Assembly (NCBI GenBank): GCA_023441965.1
Contig: JAEZNB010000076.1
Span: 1 to 46,204, forward strand
Direction of reading: 5' to 3'
DNA from: Bacillota bacterium
Lineage (GTDB): Bacteria; Bacillota; Clostridia; Lachnospirales; Lachnospiraceae
DNA: 46,204 nt
Both the position numbers and the translations under genes were made by a program. The notes beneath the pieces were generated by a model that did not search any database, was not told the DNA's origin, and saw nothing but the letters and a program-made list of their open reading frames with translations. Positions 15,968 through 24,441 of the stretch are shown here, one piece after another; within the stretch, counting starts at the first letter, position 1; each line of letters begins with the position of its first letter.

Positions 15968-17524
15968 ATGAACATGACTTTGGCATTTGTATTGGCATTA
16001 CTGCCGATTATCTGGCTGATCGTTGCACTGACCCTGCTGAAGATACCTGGCTTTAAAGCCTGTGTTGTGGCTCTGGTCATTGCTTATGTACTGGCAGTAT
16101 TCGTCTGGAAGATGCCTCTGACTGACAGCTTTACGGCTGTATTGGAGGGAGCCGCTTTAGGGCTCTGGCCGATCATCATCGTTATCATCGCAGCAATCTT
16201 CGCGTATAACGTATGTGTCCATACCAAGAGTATGGAGACCATCAAAAAGATGTTGGCAAGTGTTACGAAGGATAAAAGAGTATTAATTCTGATTATCGCA
16301 TGGGGCTTCGGTGGCTTCATGGAGGGAATGGCAGGCTTCGGTACAGCAGTGGCAATCCCGGCCAGCATCCTGTGGGGCTTAGGCTTCAATCCTGTATTTG
16401 CCGCAATTGTCTGTCTGATTTCCAACGCCACACCGACAGCCTTCGGTTCCATCGGCATTCCTACCACGACCCTGTCGAAGATCACCGGCTTGGATGTCAT
16501 CGGTCTTTCCACCAACACGGTTATGATCCTGGCCCCCCTGGTCCTCCTGACTCCCTTCGTACTGGTCATGCTGACCGGAAAATCGAAGAAGGCCTTCAAG
16601 GGGGTAGGAATGATTACCCTGATCTCCGGTCTGTCCTTCCTGTTGCCGGAATATCTGGTAGGAAGATATCTGGGAGCGGAGCTGCCGGTAGTAATCGGTT
16701 CCGTATGCTCCATGCTCTGTACGATCCTGGCCTCCAAGGTCTTCGGAAAGAAGGATATCGATCCCGAATTTCTTCTGGAGCTTAAGGAAGAGAAGAATAG
16801 CAAGAAAGAAAAGATAAGCGGTAAGCAAGCCCTGAAGGCCTGGAGCCCCTTTATTCTGATCTTTATCTTCCTCTTAGGAACCTCTAAGCTGATTGCACCA
16901 CTGAACACCTTACTGGCATCGGTTCAGACTTCAGTGAAAATCTATAGCGGAGAAGGAGCAGCACCCTATGTCTTCTCCTGGCTGGCAACTCCGGGACTTT
17001 GGATCATCCTGGCAGCCTTGATCGGAGGAGCAATCCAGGGAGCCAAGCTTTCCGAGATGTTTAAGGTGTTTTGGAAGACCATTCTTCAGATGCTGAAGAC
17101 GATAGTGACCATCATCTCCATCATGGCTATGGCAAAGCTGATGGGCTACAGTGGAATGATCAATTCCATCGCCCTGATGTTTGTAACAGTAACAGGCTCC
17201 TTCTACCCCCTCTTTGCTCCGATCCTCGGAGGTATCGGTACCTTTGTGACCGGAAGCGGAACCTCGGCCAGCGTATTGTTCGGCGGACTCCAGAAGGAAA
17301 CCTCCATCGCTCTTGACCTGAACCAGGCGTGGATCGCAGCCTCCAATACTGCCGGTGCCATCTGTGCGAAGATGATCTCTCCCCAGAGTATCGCAGTAGC
17401 GGTAGCTTCCGTAAGCCTGCAGGGCAAAGAAGGAGACCTCTTAAAGGGTACAATCAAATACTTCCTTCTGTTTATCCTCATCGTAGGTATCATTACCTTC
17501 GTAGGCTCCAGATTGCTCGGATAA
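15968..17524 (+). CDS. lctP: L-lactate permease
   Basis: The 518-residue polytopic membrane protein belongs to the LctP/LldP family. The conserved segments GFGGFMEGMAGFGTAVAIP and NATPTAFGSIGIPTTTL are present, and roughly 12-14 hydrophobic helices span the length, as usual for the family. It imports lactate, probably with protons. It is the first gene after the regulated promoter, followed by the electron-transfer flavoprotein and dehydrogenase genes that oxidise lactate. AAAGGGG precedes ATG 15968. Confidence 0.95.
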   Translation: MNMTLAFVLALLPIIWLIVALTLLKIPGFKACVVALVIAYVLAVFVWKMPLTDSFTAVLEGAALGLWPIIIVIIAAIFAYNVCVHTKSMETIKKMLASVTKDKRVLILIIAWGFGGFMEGMAGFGTAVAIPASILWGLGFNPVFAAIVCLISNATPTAFGSIGIPTTTLSKITGLDVIGLSTNTVMILAPLVLLTPFVLVMLTGKSKKAFKGVGMITLISGLSFLLPEYLVGRYLGAELPVVIGSVCSMLCTILASKVFGKKDIDPEFLLELKEEKNSKKEKISGKQALKAWSPFILIFIFLLGTSKLIAPLNTLLASVQTSVKIYSGEGAAPYVFSWLATPGLWIILAALIGGAIQGAKLSEMFKVFWKTILQMLKTIVTIISIMAMAKLMGYSGMINSIALMFVTVTGSFYPLFAPILGGIGTFVTGSGTSASVLFGGLQKETSIALDLNQAWIAASNTAGAICAKMISPQSIAVAVASVSLQGKEGDLLKGTIKYFLLFILIVGIITFVGSRLLG

Positions 17525-17600
17525 GGAAGCTAGAAACTTAAAGCATGTAAGTTCAGTATCATATAAACCGTCATTACAATGATAAAGGAAAGGTGACAGC

Positions 17601-18389
17601 ATGAACATTTTAGTATGCATCAAGCAGGTTCCGGATACCAATAAGGTTGAAGTTGATCCGGTTACCGGAGTATTAAAGAGAAACGGTGTGGAGTCCAAGA
17701 TGAATCCATACGATCTGTATGCGATAGAAACTGCCCTCCGTATAAGGGAGCAGCAGGGCGGAAGCATCACTGTGGTTACCATGGGACCCGGACAGGCAGC
17801 AGGCATCATCCGTGAAGCCTTTGCCATGGGAGTGGATCGGGGAGCCCTGATCTCTGACCGAAAATTCGGCGGAGCAGACGTACTCGCTACCAGCTATGCC
17901 CTTTCCCAGGGTATTAGAAAGCTTGGTGAATTTGACCTGATTCTCTGTGGTAAGCAGACCACGGACGGCGATACTGCCCAGGTAGGCCCGGAGATCTCCG
18001 AATGGCTTGATATCCCCTGCGTATCCAATGTATCCAAGCTCTCTGAGATTACCGAAGAATCCTTAGTAGTTGAGATGGATATGTCCCATGACCTGGAGAT
18101 TGCCAAGATACAGTTCCCCTGCCTTCTGGCAGTGGATAAGGACATCTTTATGCCGAGACTTCCTTCCTATGTGAAGAAGCAGCAGACCAAGGATAAGGAA
18201 ATTCTTGTACTTACCTTAAATGATATGGAGGACAAGGATGAGAAGAACTACGGACTGAATGGATCACCCACTCAGGTAGAAAGAATCTTTCCTCCCCAGG
18301 TCAATTCCCACAGAGAGCTCTGGAAGGGAACCTCGGAGGAGCTGACGGACAAGCTTGTTGGCAAGCTTAAGGAATTAAAATTTGCATAG
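17601..18389 (+). CDS. lctB: Electron transfer flavoprotein beta subunit (lactate dehydrogenase complex)
   Basis: The 262-residue EtfB protein starts MNILVCIKQVPDTNKVEVDP, with GKQTTDGDTAQVGPEISEWL as the family signature around the nucleotide-binding site. Length matches the family. With EtfA and the FAD dehydrogenase encoded next, it fits the LctBCD complex described in Acetobacterium woodii, where the EtfB-bound FAD bifurcates or confurcates electrons between NAD, ferredoxin and lactate. The complex function here is inferred from gene order and the ferredoxin-like domain in EtfA. Confidence 0.93.
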   Translation: MNILVCIKQVPDTNKVEVDPVTGVLKRNGVESKMNPYDLYAIETALRIREQQGGSITVVTMGPGQAAGIIREAFAMGVDRGALISDRKFGGADVLATSYALSQGIRKLGEFDLILCGKQTTDGDTAQVGPEISEWLDIPCVSNVSKLSEITEESLVVEMDMSHDLEIAKIQFPCLLAVDKDIFMPRLPSYVKKQQTKDKEILVLTLNDMEDKDEKNYGLNGSPTQVERIFPPQVNSHRELWKGTSEELTDKLVGKLKELKFA

Positions 18390-18401
18390 GAGGTAGGGAA
18401 A

Positions 18402-19598
18402 ATGGCAAAATTGGTAATCAACCAGGCACTGGTAGGTAACATCCAGGATATGATCAAGCTCTGCCCATTCAGCGCAATGGAAGAGAAGGATGGACAGCTT
18501 AATATAAATTCAGCCTGTAAGATGTGTAAGATCTGCGTGAAGAAGGGCCCCAAGGGAGCTGTTGAATACGTAGAGGATATGGTAAAGGAGACCGTGGACA
18601 AGATTCTCTGGAAGGGTGTAGCAGTCTATGTGGATCATATCGACGGTGAGGTTCATCCGGTGACCTATGAGCTGATCGGTAAGGCAAGAGAGCTGGCAGA
18701 TAAGATCAATCACCCGGTTTATGCAATTATGATGGGAAGCAATATCATGGAACAGTGCCATGAGCTGCTTCACTATAAGGTAGATAAGGTATTTGTATAT
18801 GACAATGAGAAGCTGGACCGCTTCAAGATGGAGCCCTATACCGCAGTTTTCGAGGACTTTGTAAATAAGGTAAAGCCTGCCTCCATCTTAGTCGGAGCTA
18901 CCCCGGTTGGTCGCCAGCTGGCACCCCGTCTGGCAGCCAGATTAAAGACCGGTCTGACCGCAGACTGTACCATCCTGGATATGAAGGAGAATTCCGATCT
19001 GGTTCAGATCCGCCCTGCCTTCGGTGGGAATATCATGGCGCAGATCATGACTCCGAACAACAGACCTCAGATGGCTACCGTCCGTTATAAGGTGATGGAT
19101 GCTCCTACAAGAGAAGCAGAAGAAGCCGGTGAGATCGTGACCTGCAGCATCGCCGAGGAGCTGCTTTCCAGCAAGGTCGAGGTGCTGGATATAATCCCGA
19201 AGGAGAAGCAGCAGTTCATTGAAGCCAGTGATGTACTGGTCGTAGCCGGCCGCGGTGTGAAGAAGGAGGAGGACCTGGCACTTCTTCAGGAGCTTGCCGA
19301 CCTCTTAGGCGGTCAGCTCGCCTGCACCAGACCGGTGATGGAAGCCGGCTGGCTGGAAGCTAAGCGTCAGGTAGGCTTAAGCGGTAGAACCGTCAGACCC
19401 AAGCTGATCATTACCTGCGGAGTATCCGGTTCCGTACAGTTTACTGCCGGTATGAATAATTCGGAGCAGATCATCGCCATCAACAAGGATGAGAATGCAC
19501 CGATCTTTAAGACCGCCCATTATGGAATCGTCGGAGACCTGTATGAGATTATCCCCAGCCTGATCGCTCAGATTAAGGAAGGAAAAGCAATCGCATAG
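18402..19598 (+). CDS. lctC: Electron transfer flavoprotein alpha subunit with N-terminal iron-sulfur domain
   Basis: The 398-residue protein has an extra N-terminal domain of about 65 residues with four cysteines (LCPF followed by ACKMCKIC), suggesting one 4Fe-4S cluster. The classic EtfA follows, with the C-terminal FAD-binding region LSGRTVRPKLIITCGVSGSV and NSEQIIAINKDENAPIF. The iron-sulfur extension is the feature of EtfA proteins in bifurcating lactate and acyl-CoA systems. It lies 12 bases after lctB with AGGAGG in the gap. Confidence 0.93.
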   Translation: MAKLVINQALVGNIQDMIKLCPFSAMEEKDGQLNINSACKMCKICVKKGPKGAVEYVEDMVKETVDKILWKGVAVYVDHIDGEVHPVTYELIGKARELADKINHPVYAIMMGSNIMEQCHELLHYKVDKVFVYDNEKLDRFKMEPYTAVFEDFVNKVKPASILVGATPVGRQLAPRLAARLKTGLTADCTILDMKENSDLVQIRPAFGGNIMAQIMTPNNRPQMATVRYKVMDAPTREAEEAGEIVTCSIAEELLSSKVEVLDIIPKEKQQFIEASDVLVVAGRGVKKEEDLALLQELADLLGGQLACTRPVMEAGWLEAKRQVGLSGRTVRPKLIITCGVSGSVQFTAGMNNSEQIIAINKDENAPIFKTAHYGIVGDLYEIIPSLIAQIKEGKAIA

Positions 19599-19643
19599 GT
19601 TCATATAAAGAAGGGTTGAAGAATAGCTCTTTCAACCATAACA

Positions 19644-19691
19644 GTTCACTGCATCATTATTAGGATTACCGGCTTAAGGCAGGCAGTGAAC
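19644..19691 (+). other. Inverted repeat between lctC and lctD
   Basis: GTTCACTGC (19644-19652) is perfectly repeated in inverse as GCAGTGAAC (19683-19691), ending 11 bases before the lctD ribosome-binding site. A smaller hairpin (19614-19620 with 19631-19637) precedes it. Neither has a T-run, so mRNA stability or translational tuning is more likely than termination. Confidence 0.5.
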
Positions 19692-19712
19692 CTGACAGAA
19701 ATGGAGGATCAT

Positions 19713-21116
19713 ATGAATTATAAGAAAATTGACCGTATGGATATAGATTATATTATTGGTTTGATCGGTGAAAAAGAAAGAGTCCTCTTTGGAGAGGATA
19801 TCAATGAGGAATACAGCCATGACGAATTAAGTGATACCGTCAGCTTCCCCGATCTGGTCGTAAAGGTTACTTCTACACAAGAGGTATCAGCCATAATGAA
19901 ATATGCTTATGAGCATAATATTCCGGTAACTCCCCGCGGTTCGGGAACCGGTCTGGTAGGCTCCTCCGTAGCAATGGAGAAGGGCATTATGCTGGATACC
20001 ACCCTGATGAATCATTTCCTGGAGCTGGACGAGGAGAACCTGACCATTACGGTTGAGCCCGGTGTATTATTAATGGAGCTGGCAGCCTATGTGCAGGAGA
20101 GAGACCTCTTCTATCCCCCGGATCCGGGCGAAAAGTCCGCAACCATCGGAGGTAATATCAGTACCAATGCCGGCGGTATGAGAGCCGTTAAATATGGTGT
20201 CACCAGAGATTATGTCAGAGGACTTGAGGTTGTTCTTCCGAACGGCGAGGTGGTTGAATTCGGCGGCAAGGTTGTAAAGAACAGTACCGGCTATGCCATG
20301 AAGGACCTGATGGTAGGCTCCGAGGGAACCCTGGGTATCATTACCAAGGCGACCTTAAAGCTCCTGCCCTTACCCAAGAAGGCAATCAGTCTCTTAATCC
20401 CCTTCCCCAGCTTAGAGAGGGCAATTGGTACAGTACCCCTGATCATAAAGTCCAAGTCCATTCCGACTGCAGTTGAATTCATGCAGAGGGAGGTTATCAT
20501 GGATGCGGAGAAGTACCTGGGTAAGAAATTCCCTGACAATAGCTCCGATGCTTATCTGCTCTTAAAGTTTGACGGCAATAGCACAGAGGAGATCGAGCGA
20601 GCTTACGAGGGTGTCGCCCAAATCTGCCTGGAGCAGGGTGCCCTGGACATTCTGATTTCCGATACCACAGAGAGAGAAGAGTCCATCTGGAAAGCCAGAG
20701 GAGCCTTCCTTGAAGCCATCAAGGGCTCTACGACCTACATGGATGAGGTGGATGTTGTAGTTCCCAGAGCCTCTGTCAATGAGATGGTGGAATATATCCA
20801 CAACCTCTATAAGGAGGTCAACATCCGTATCAAGAGCTTCGGCCATGCCGGAGACGGTAATCTCCACGCTTATGTCCTGAAGGATGACTTAAGTGATGAG
20901 GAATGGGAAATCCGTATGAAGGAAGCCATGGACAGAATCTACTCCAAGGCCAGAGAACTGCAGGGCCAGGTATCCGGTGAGCATGGAATCGGCTTCGCCA
21001 AGAAGGGCTATATGTTTGAGGCTCTGGATCCCACCACCGTAGAAATCATGAGAGGCATTAAGAAGGCCTTTGACCCTAAGAACATCCTGAACCCCCGTAA
21101 GGTTTGCCAAATGTAA
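19713..21116 (+). CDS. lctD: FAD-linked lactate dehydrogenase subunit (GlcD family)
   Basis: From ATG 19713 (GGAGG five bases before) the protein has 467 residues. The FAD_binding_4 domain contains TPRGSGTGLVGSSVA and PPDPGEKSATIGGNISTNAG. The C-terminal FAD-oxidase domain ends with SGEHGIGFAKKGYM and DPKNILNPRKV, the GlcD hallmarks. With LctB/LctC it should oxidise lactate to pyruvate in the cytoplasm. An in-frame GTG at 19686 has no site. No LutA/LutB-type iron-sulfur subunit follows, in line with electron transfer through EtfAB. Confidence 0.93.
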   Translation: MNYKKIDRMDIDYIIGLIGEKERVLFGEDINEEYSHDELSDTVSFPDLVVKVTSTQEVSAIMKYAYEHNIPVTPRGSGTGLVGSSVAMEKGIMLDTTLMNHFLELDEENLTITVEPGVLLMELAAYVQERDLFYPPDPGEKSATIGGNISTNAGGMRAVKYGVTRDYVRGLEVVLPNGEVVEFGGKVVKNSTGYAMKDLMVGSEGTLGIITKATLKLLPLPKKAISLLIPFPSLERAIGTVPLIIKSKSIPTAVEFMQREVIMDAEKYLGKKFPDNSSDAYLLLKFDGNSTEEIERAYEGVAQICLEQGALDILISDTTEREESIWKARGAFLEAIKGSTTYMDEVDVVVPRASVNEMVEYIHNLYKEVNIRIKSFGHAGDGNLHAYVLKDDLSDEEWEIRMKEAMDRIYSKARELQGQVSGEHGIGFAKKGYMFEALDPTTVEIMRGIKKAFDPKNILNPRKVCQM

Positions 21117-21139
21117 TTCACTCATTTTCGATAAATTCA

Positions 21140-21178
21140 GGCTGCCGCAGTTTGGATAAGAGACGATAAGCGGCAGCC
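21140..21178 (+). other. Perfect 9-bp inverted repeat after lctD
   Basis: GGCTGCCGC (21140-21148) and GCGGCAGCC (21170-21178) with a 21-base loop lie 24 bases after the lctD stop. No T-run follows, so it may protect the 3' end or be part of a two-hairpin ending with the next element. Confidence 0.55.
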
Positions 21179-21209
21179 GAACTCTCCCCCTACACCTGCG
21201 AATGCAGGA

Positions 21210-21275
21210 AAGCCCGGATGATAGCAGATAGCATCGTGAGTATTTTCGAGAATATCGGCTATGATCCGGGCTTTT
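21210..21275 (+). terminator. Long hairpin, likely terminator of the lactate operon
   Basis: A 10-bp stem (21210-21219 with 21264-21273), a one-base bulge on each side and a further 5-bp stem (21221-21225 with 21258-21262) close a loop of 32 bases. The second arm ends in CTTTT. A small hairpin (CCTGC/GCAGG, 21194-21207) precedes it. Confidence 0.6.
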
Positions 21276-21381
21276 ACGTTCCTTGGTTGACATAATAATA
21301 TTTGTCATTGTGTTATCAAAGATTACATGATATAAACAAAATAAAGGACTCAACATAAGCAAATCCAAAGGGGGATATGGT

Positions 21382-23697
21382 ATGTCTGATTTTACGACAG
21401 AAGAGGAGTATTCTGTGTTCAAAAAGCTGATAGATGAATTCATGGACATTATCTTAATCGTAGATAAGGATGGACGTATCCGCTATGGCAATAAGATGGC
21501 TGTTGAAGCCTATGGCTATAGCTATGAGGAGCTATGCAGTAAGGATATATTTGAGCTTCGCAGAGATGACAGCAAAGAAATGGTCAGGGATCAGATTAAC
21601 AAAGCTATGGCCGGAGGTATTAAGTTCTATACACAGCACTATAAAAAGGATGGGACGAAATTTCCGGTAGAAGTAAAATCGGTCCCGTTTGATGATGGTC
21701 ATACCTTCAGAATGATCAGCCTGATCAGAGATGTTACTCAGATGGTGAAGCTTACAGAAAATGCAGCGATGTTTTCGGCTTCCCTGGACATCTTTGATGA
21801 TTCCATCGTGGGCCTTACGAAGGAAGGCGATATATTTCTTTGGAGCAGGGGAGCAAGACTGAGGCTGGGCTATACTGCCGAGGAGATGAGCGGCAGGAAC
21901 ATCAAAGAAATCATACCGGAAAGGTACTTGGATGCCTTTGAGCTTACGATGGCCAAGGCTATGAGCGGAAGTATCGTTGAAGGCTATGAGACTGCCAGAA
22001 TACATAAGGATGGGAAGGAAATCGAGCTTTCTTTGTCCATAGCTCCGCTGTATGATCACCTGGGTGCCTATGTTGGCTGTATCGGGATCTATAAGGATAT
22101 ATCAGAGAAAAAGGAGCTGACCAAGAAGCTGGCCGAATCGGAGGAGAGATGGAGGATAGCCCTGGAGGGCGGACAGTTCGGAGTATGGGAGACAGATCTG
22201 GTCAACCGCAGGATCTATCATTATAATCAATGGGAGGAGGCCCTGGGCTATCAAAAGGGTGAGATCGGGACTGATCTGGATGCCTGGAATGAGCTGATAC
22301 ATCCTGAGGATCTGCCCTTGATTCAGCGGATATTCCGGGATGAGGTCTTCAAGAAGCAGAAATATGTCTTCGAATACCGGATCAGATGTAATAACCTGGA
22401 ATATAAGTGGTTAAGGTCGAAAGGAACCGTATATAAGACGGATGAACAAGGAAGGCCATTAAGAATCATCGGCACCAATGAGGATATTACAGACCGGAAA
22501 CTAATCGAGGAGGAGCTAAAGCTCAAGTACCATCAGCTGGAGCAGCTGAAGCTGGAGGCGGATAAGGCAAATGCCGCGAAGACAATCTTTCTGGCCAATA
22601 TGAGCCATGAGCTTCGAACGCCGATGAATGGAATCAGTACGACCATACAGCTCTTACATACGACCGAGCTTGACGGTGAGCAGAGAAAGTATGTATCCAT
22701 CTTAAAGGACACTTCAGTGATATTACAGTCGATTATAGAGGATATCCTGGATATCTCAAAGATCGAAGCAGGAGTCCTGACTCTGAATCAGGAACAGTTC
22801 AATCTGAAGGATACGGTAAATATCGTCCATAACAGGCTGCTGGAAATCGGAAATGCCAAGGGTCTGGAAATAAGCTTCTATATGGATCCGGAGATTGATT
22901 GCCTGGTGGTGGGCGATGAGCTTCGACTGATCCAGGTCTTAATGAATCTGATCAGCAATGCAGTGAAGTTCACGGAGGCCGGAATCGTTTCCTTCAGAGT
23001 AAGTAAGATGAAATCTGATGATAAGAAGGAAGTACTGGAGTTCAGGGTAAAGGACTCCGGTATCGGAATTGAAGAGGACTTTCGGGACAGAATCTTCAAG
23101 AACTTCAGTCAGGGAGATCTGTCTGCGAAGAAAAAATACGTCGGTACCGGGCTGGGGCTGGCAATCTCAAAACGGATTGCTTTATTGATGAATGGAGATA
23201 TCAGATATGAAAGCCAGGTGGGGGAGGGAAGTATCTTCTACTTCACCTGTGAGCTGCAGAAGGCAGATGGCTCCGGAGCTTTGCCGAGGAAGGTGAAGAG
23301 CCCGGAAATCGGGCGGAGCGCGAAGCCCAAGGATAAGCTTATCCTTAGTGTGGAAGACAATCTGATGAACCAGGAGGTAATGGAGAGCATTATCAGGAAG
23401 AGGGGTTATCGGTTCCTTCCGGCTTATCATGGCAGGGACGCTCTGGAGCTGCTGAAGAAGGACAAGGTCGATCTGGTCCTCATGGATATACAGCTTCCCG
23501 ATATGAATGGTCTGGAGACAGTCAGAAGGATCCGCCAGGAGATCGATGGGGGAGAGGAGCTGCCGATCATCGCCGTGACAGCATATGCCATGAGGGAGGA
23601 CAAGGATAAATGTCTGCAGGCAGGGATGAATGACTACATTACGAAGCCTCTGGATATAGAAGAATTCTGTAAATTGATTGATAAGTATATCGGATGA
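21382..23697 (+). CDS. Hybrid sensor histidine kinase with three PAS domains and a receiver
   Basis: The 771-residue protein has no membrane segment. Three PAS domains come first (about 10-125, 130-245, 255-375), then a HisKA domain with the phospho-accepting histidine in NMSHELRTP (residue 409). An HATPase domain follows (NAVKF, DSGIGI, GTGLGLAISKRI), then a C-terminal receiver with the acceptor aspartate in LVLMDIQLP (residue 702). An HPt domain is absent, so phosphate must pass to a partner elsewhere. AAGGGGG precedes ATG 21382. It lies between the lactate operon and a c-di-GMP gene pair, each set off by terminators. PAS ligands are unknown. Confidence 0.92.
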   Translation: MSDFTTEEEYSVFKKLIDEFMDIILIVDKDGRIRYGNKMAVEAYGYSYEELCSKDIFELRRDDSKEMVRDQINKAMAGGIKFYTQHYKKDGTKFPVEVKSVPFDDGHTFRMISLIRDVTQMVKLTENAAMFSASLDIFDDSIVGLTKEGDIFLWSRGARLRLGYTAEEMSGRNIKEIIPERYLDAFELTMAKAMSGSIVEGYETARIHKDGKEIELSLSIAPLYDHLGAYVGCIGIYKDISEKKELTKKLAESEERWRIALEGGQFGVWETDLVNRRIYHYNQWEEALGYQKGEIGTDLDAWNELIHPEDLPLIQRIFRDEVFKKQKYVFEYRIRCNNLEYKWLRSKGTVYKTDEQGRPLRIIGTNEDITDRKLIEEELKLKYHQLEQLKLEADKANAAKTIFLANMSHELRTPMNGISTTIQLLHTTELDGEQRKYVSILKDTSVILQSIIEDILDISKIEAGVLTLNQEQFNLKDTVNIVHNRLLEIGNAKGLEISFYMDPEIDCLVVGDELRLIQVLMNLISNAVKFTEAGIVSFRVSKMKSDDKKEVLEFRVKDSGIGIEEDFRDRIFKNFSQGDLSAKKKYVGTGLGLAISKRIALLMNGDIRYESQVGEGSIFYFTCELQKADGSGALPRKVKSPEIGRSAKPKDKLILSVEDNLMNQEVMESIIRKRGYRFLPAYHGRDALELLKKDKVDLVLMDIQLPDMNGLETVRRIRQEIDGGEELPIIAVTAYAMREDKDKCLQAGMNDYITKPLDIEEFCKLIDKYIG

Positions 23698-23699
23698 CT

Positions 23700-23727
23700 G
23701 AAAGCAGCTCCATTTGGGGCTGCTTTC
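23700..23727 (+). terminator. Terminator after the hybrid kinase gene
   Basis: A 12-bp stem (23700-23711 with 23716-23727, one G-T pair) and a 4-base loop start two bases after the stop codon. The tail TATTAAAATTG is only moderately T-rich. Confidence 0.7.
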
Positions 23728-23761
23728 TATTAAAATTGTGGAAAATGATAGAAAAAAATGG

Positions 23762-23790
23762 TTGCTGAGGTAGAATTATGGTGATATAAT
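23762..23790 (+). promoter_or_regulatory. Sigma-A promoter for the TetR/EAL gene pair
   Basis: TTGCTG (23762-23767) and TATAAT (23785-23790) have a 17-base spacer. A palindrome overlaps the expected transcription start. Confidence 0.7.
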
Positions 23791-23794
23791 TAAC

Positions 23795-23808
23795 CTAACG
23801 TATGTTAG
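23795..23808 (+). promoter_or_regulatory. Probable TetR operator
   Basis: CTAACGTATGTTAG is an inverted repeat (CTAAC, four bases, GTTAG) placed five bases after the -10 box, the usual position for an autoregulating TetR-family repressor encoded directly downstream. Confidence 0.6.
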
Positions 23809-23844
23809 ATAGCTTATGATTGTGAAGAATGGACGTGCCGATCA

Positions 23845-24441
23845 ATGAATACCACCAACGAAATGATACGCTACAGCGCATTTAAGCTATTTCTGGAAAA
23901 CGGCTATGAAGCCACCAATGTCAGGGATATCTGCAAGGAGGTCGATATCAAAGCGGCCTCTATGTATTTTTATTACAAATCCAAGCAAGAGCTGTTCTTT
24001 TGCATCTATGATGAGATTTATGAGGAATACATTCACTATCTTAAGGACATAGACCTGCAGAAGCAGAACAGCTCACCGAAGATGAAGCTCTATGTTACCT
24101 ATCGAAAGGTAATGGATTATTATTCGAGGAATTTCGTCAAGCAGAAGTTCTTAATCCGCTATCATCTCTTCCCGCCGGCTGATATAGCCCAGCTGATCCA
24201 TGAAAGATACAAGTACTGGACCGGTCTGGAGAACGATGTATACCAGCAGATCATACAGGAAGGGCTAAACTACAAGATCCTGGCAGAGGATCGGACGATG
24301 GAGGAGTATCTGCAGGAGATACGGAAATTCCTGAATGCGCAGCTGATGAACATGATTCTGTATAATATCAAGCCCAATGAGGCTGAGCTGGATCGAATAT
24401 GGATTAAATTCTGGAATGGGGCAATGTTGAATGGAATCTAA
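23845..24441 (+). CDS. TetR-family transcriptional regulator
   Basis: The 198-residue protein has the TetR N-terminal helix-turn-helix (AFKLFLENGYEATNVRDICK followed by ASMYFYYKSKQELF) and a helical ligand-binding domain of unknown specificity. Its last codons overlap the start of the c-di-GMP phosphodiesterase gene by 11 bases, so the two are translationally coupled. A palindrome at the promoter suggests that it represses its own operon. No strong ribosome-binding site is seen before ATG 23845. Confidence 0.88.
   Translation: MNTTNEMIRYSAFKLFLENGYEATNVRDICKEVDIKAASMYFYYKSKQELFFCIYDEIYEEYIHYLKDIDLQKQNSSPKMKLYVTYRKVMDYYSRNFVKQKFLIRYHLFPPADIAQLIHERYKYWTGLENDVYQQIIQEGLNYKILAEDRTMEEYLQEIRKFLNAQLMNMILYNIKPNEAELDRIWIKFWNGAMLNGI

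Noticed and set aside
16084..16908. Minus-strand 274-codon open frame inside lctP
   Set aside because: It lies opposite a strongly conserved permease gene and has no family resemblance; it is a shadow frame.
21180..21280. c-di-GMP riboswitch before the PAS hybrid kinase gene
   Set aside because: The hairpins lack the conserved GEMM core bases, and the element is better placed as the end of the lactate operon.
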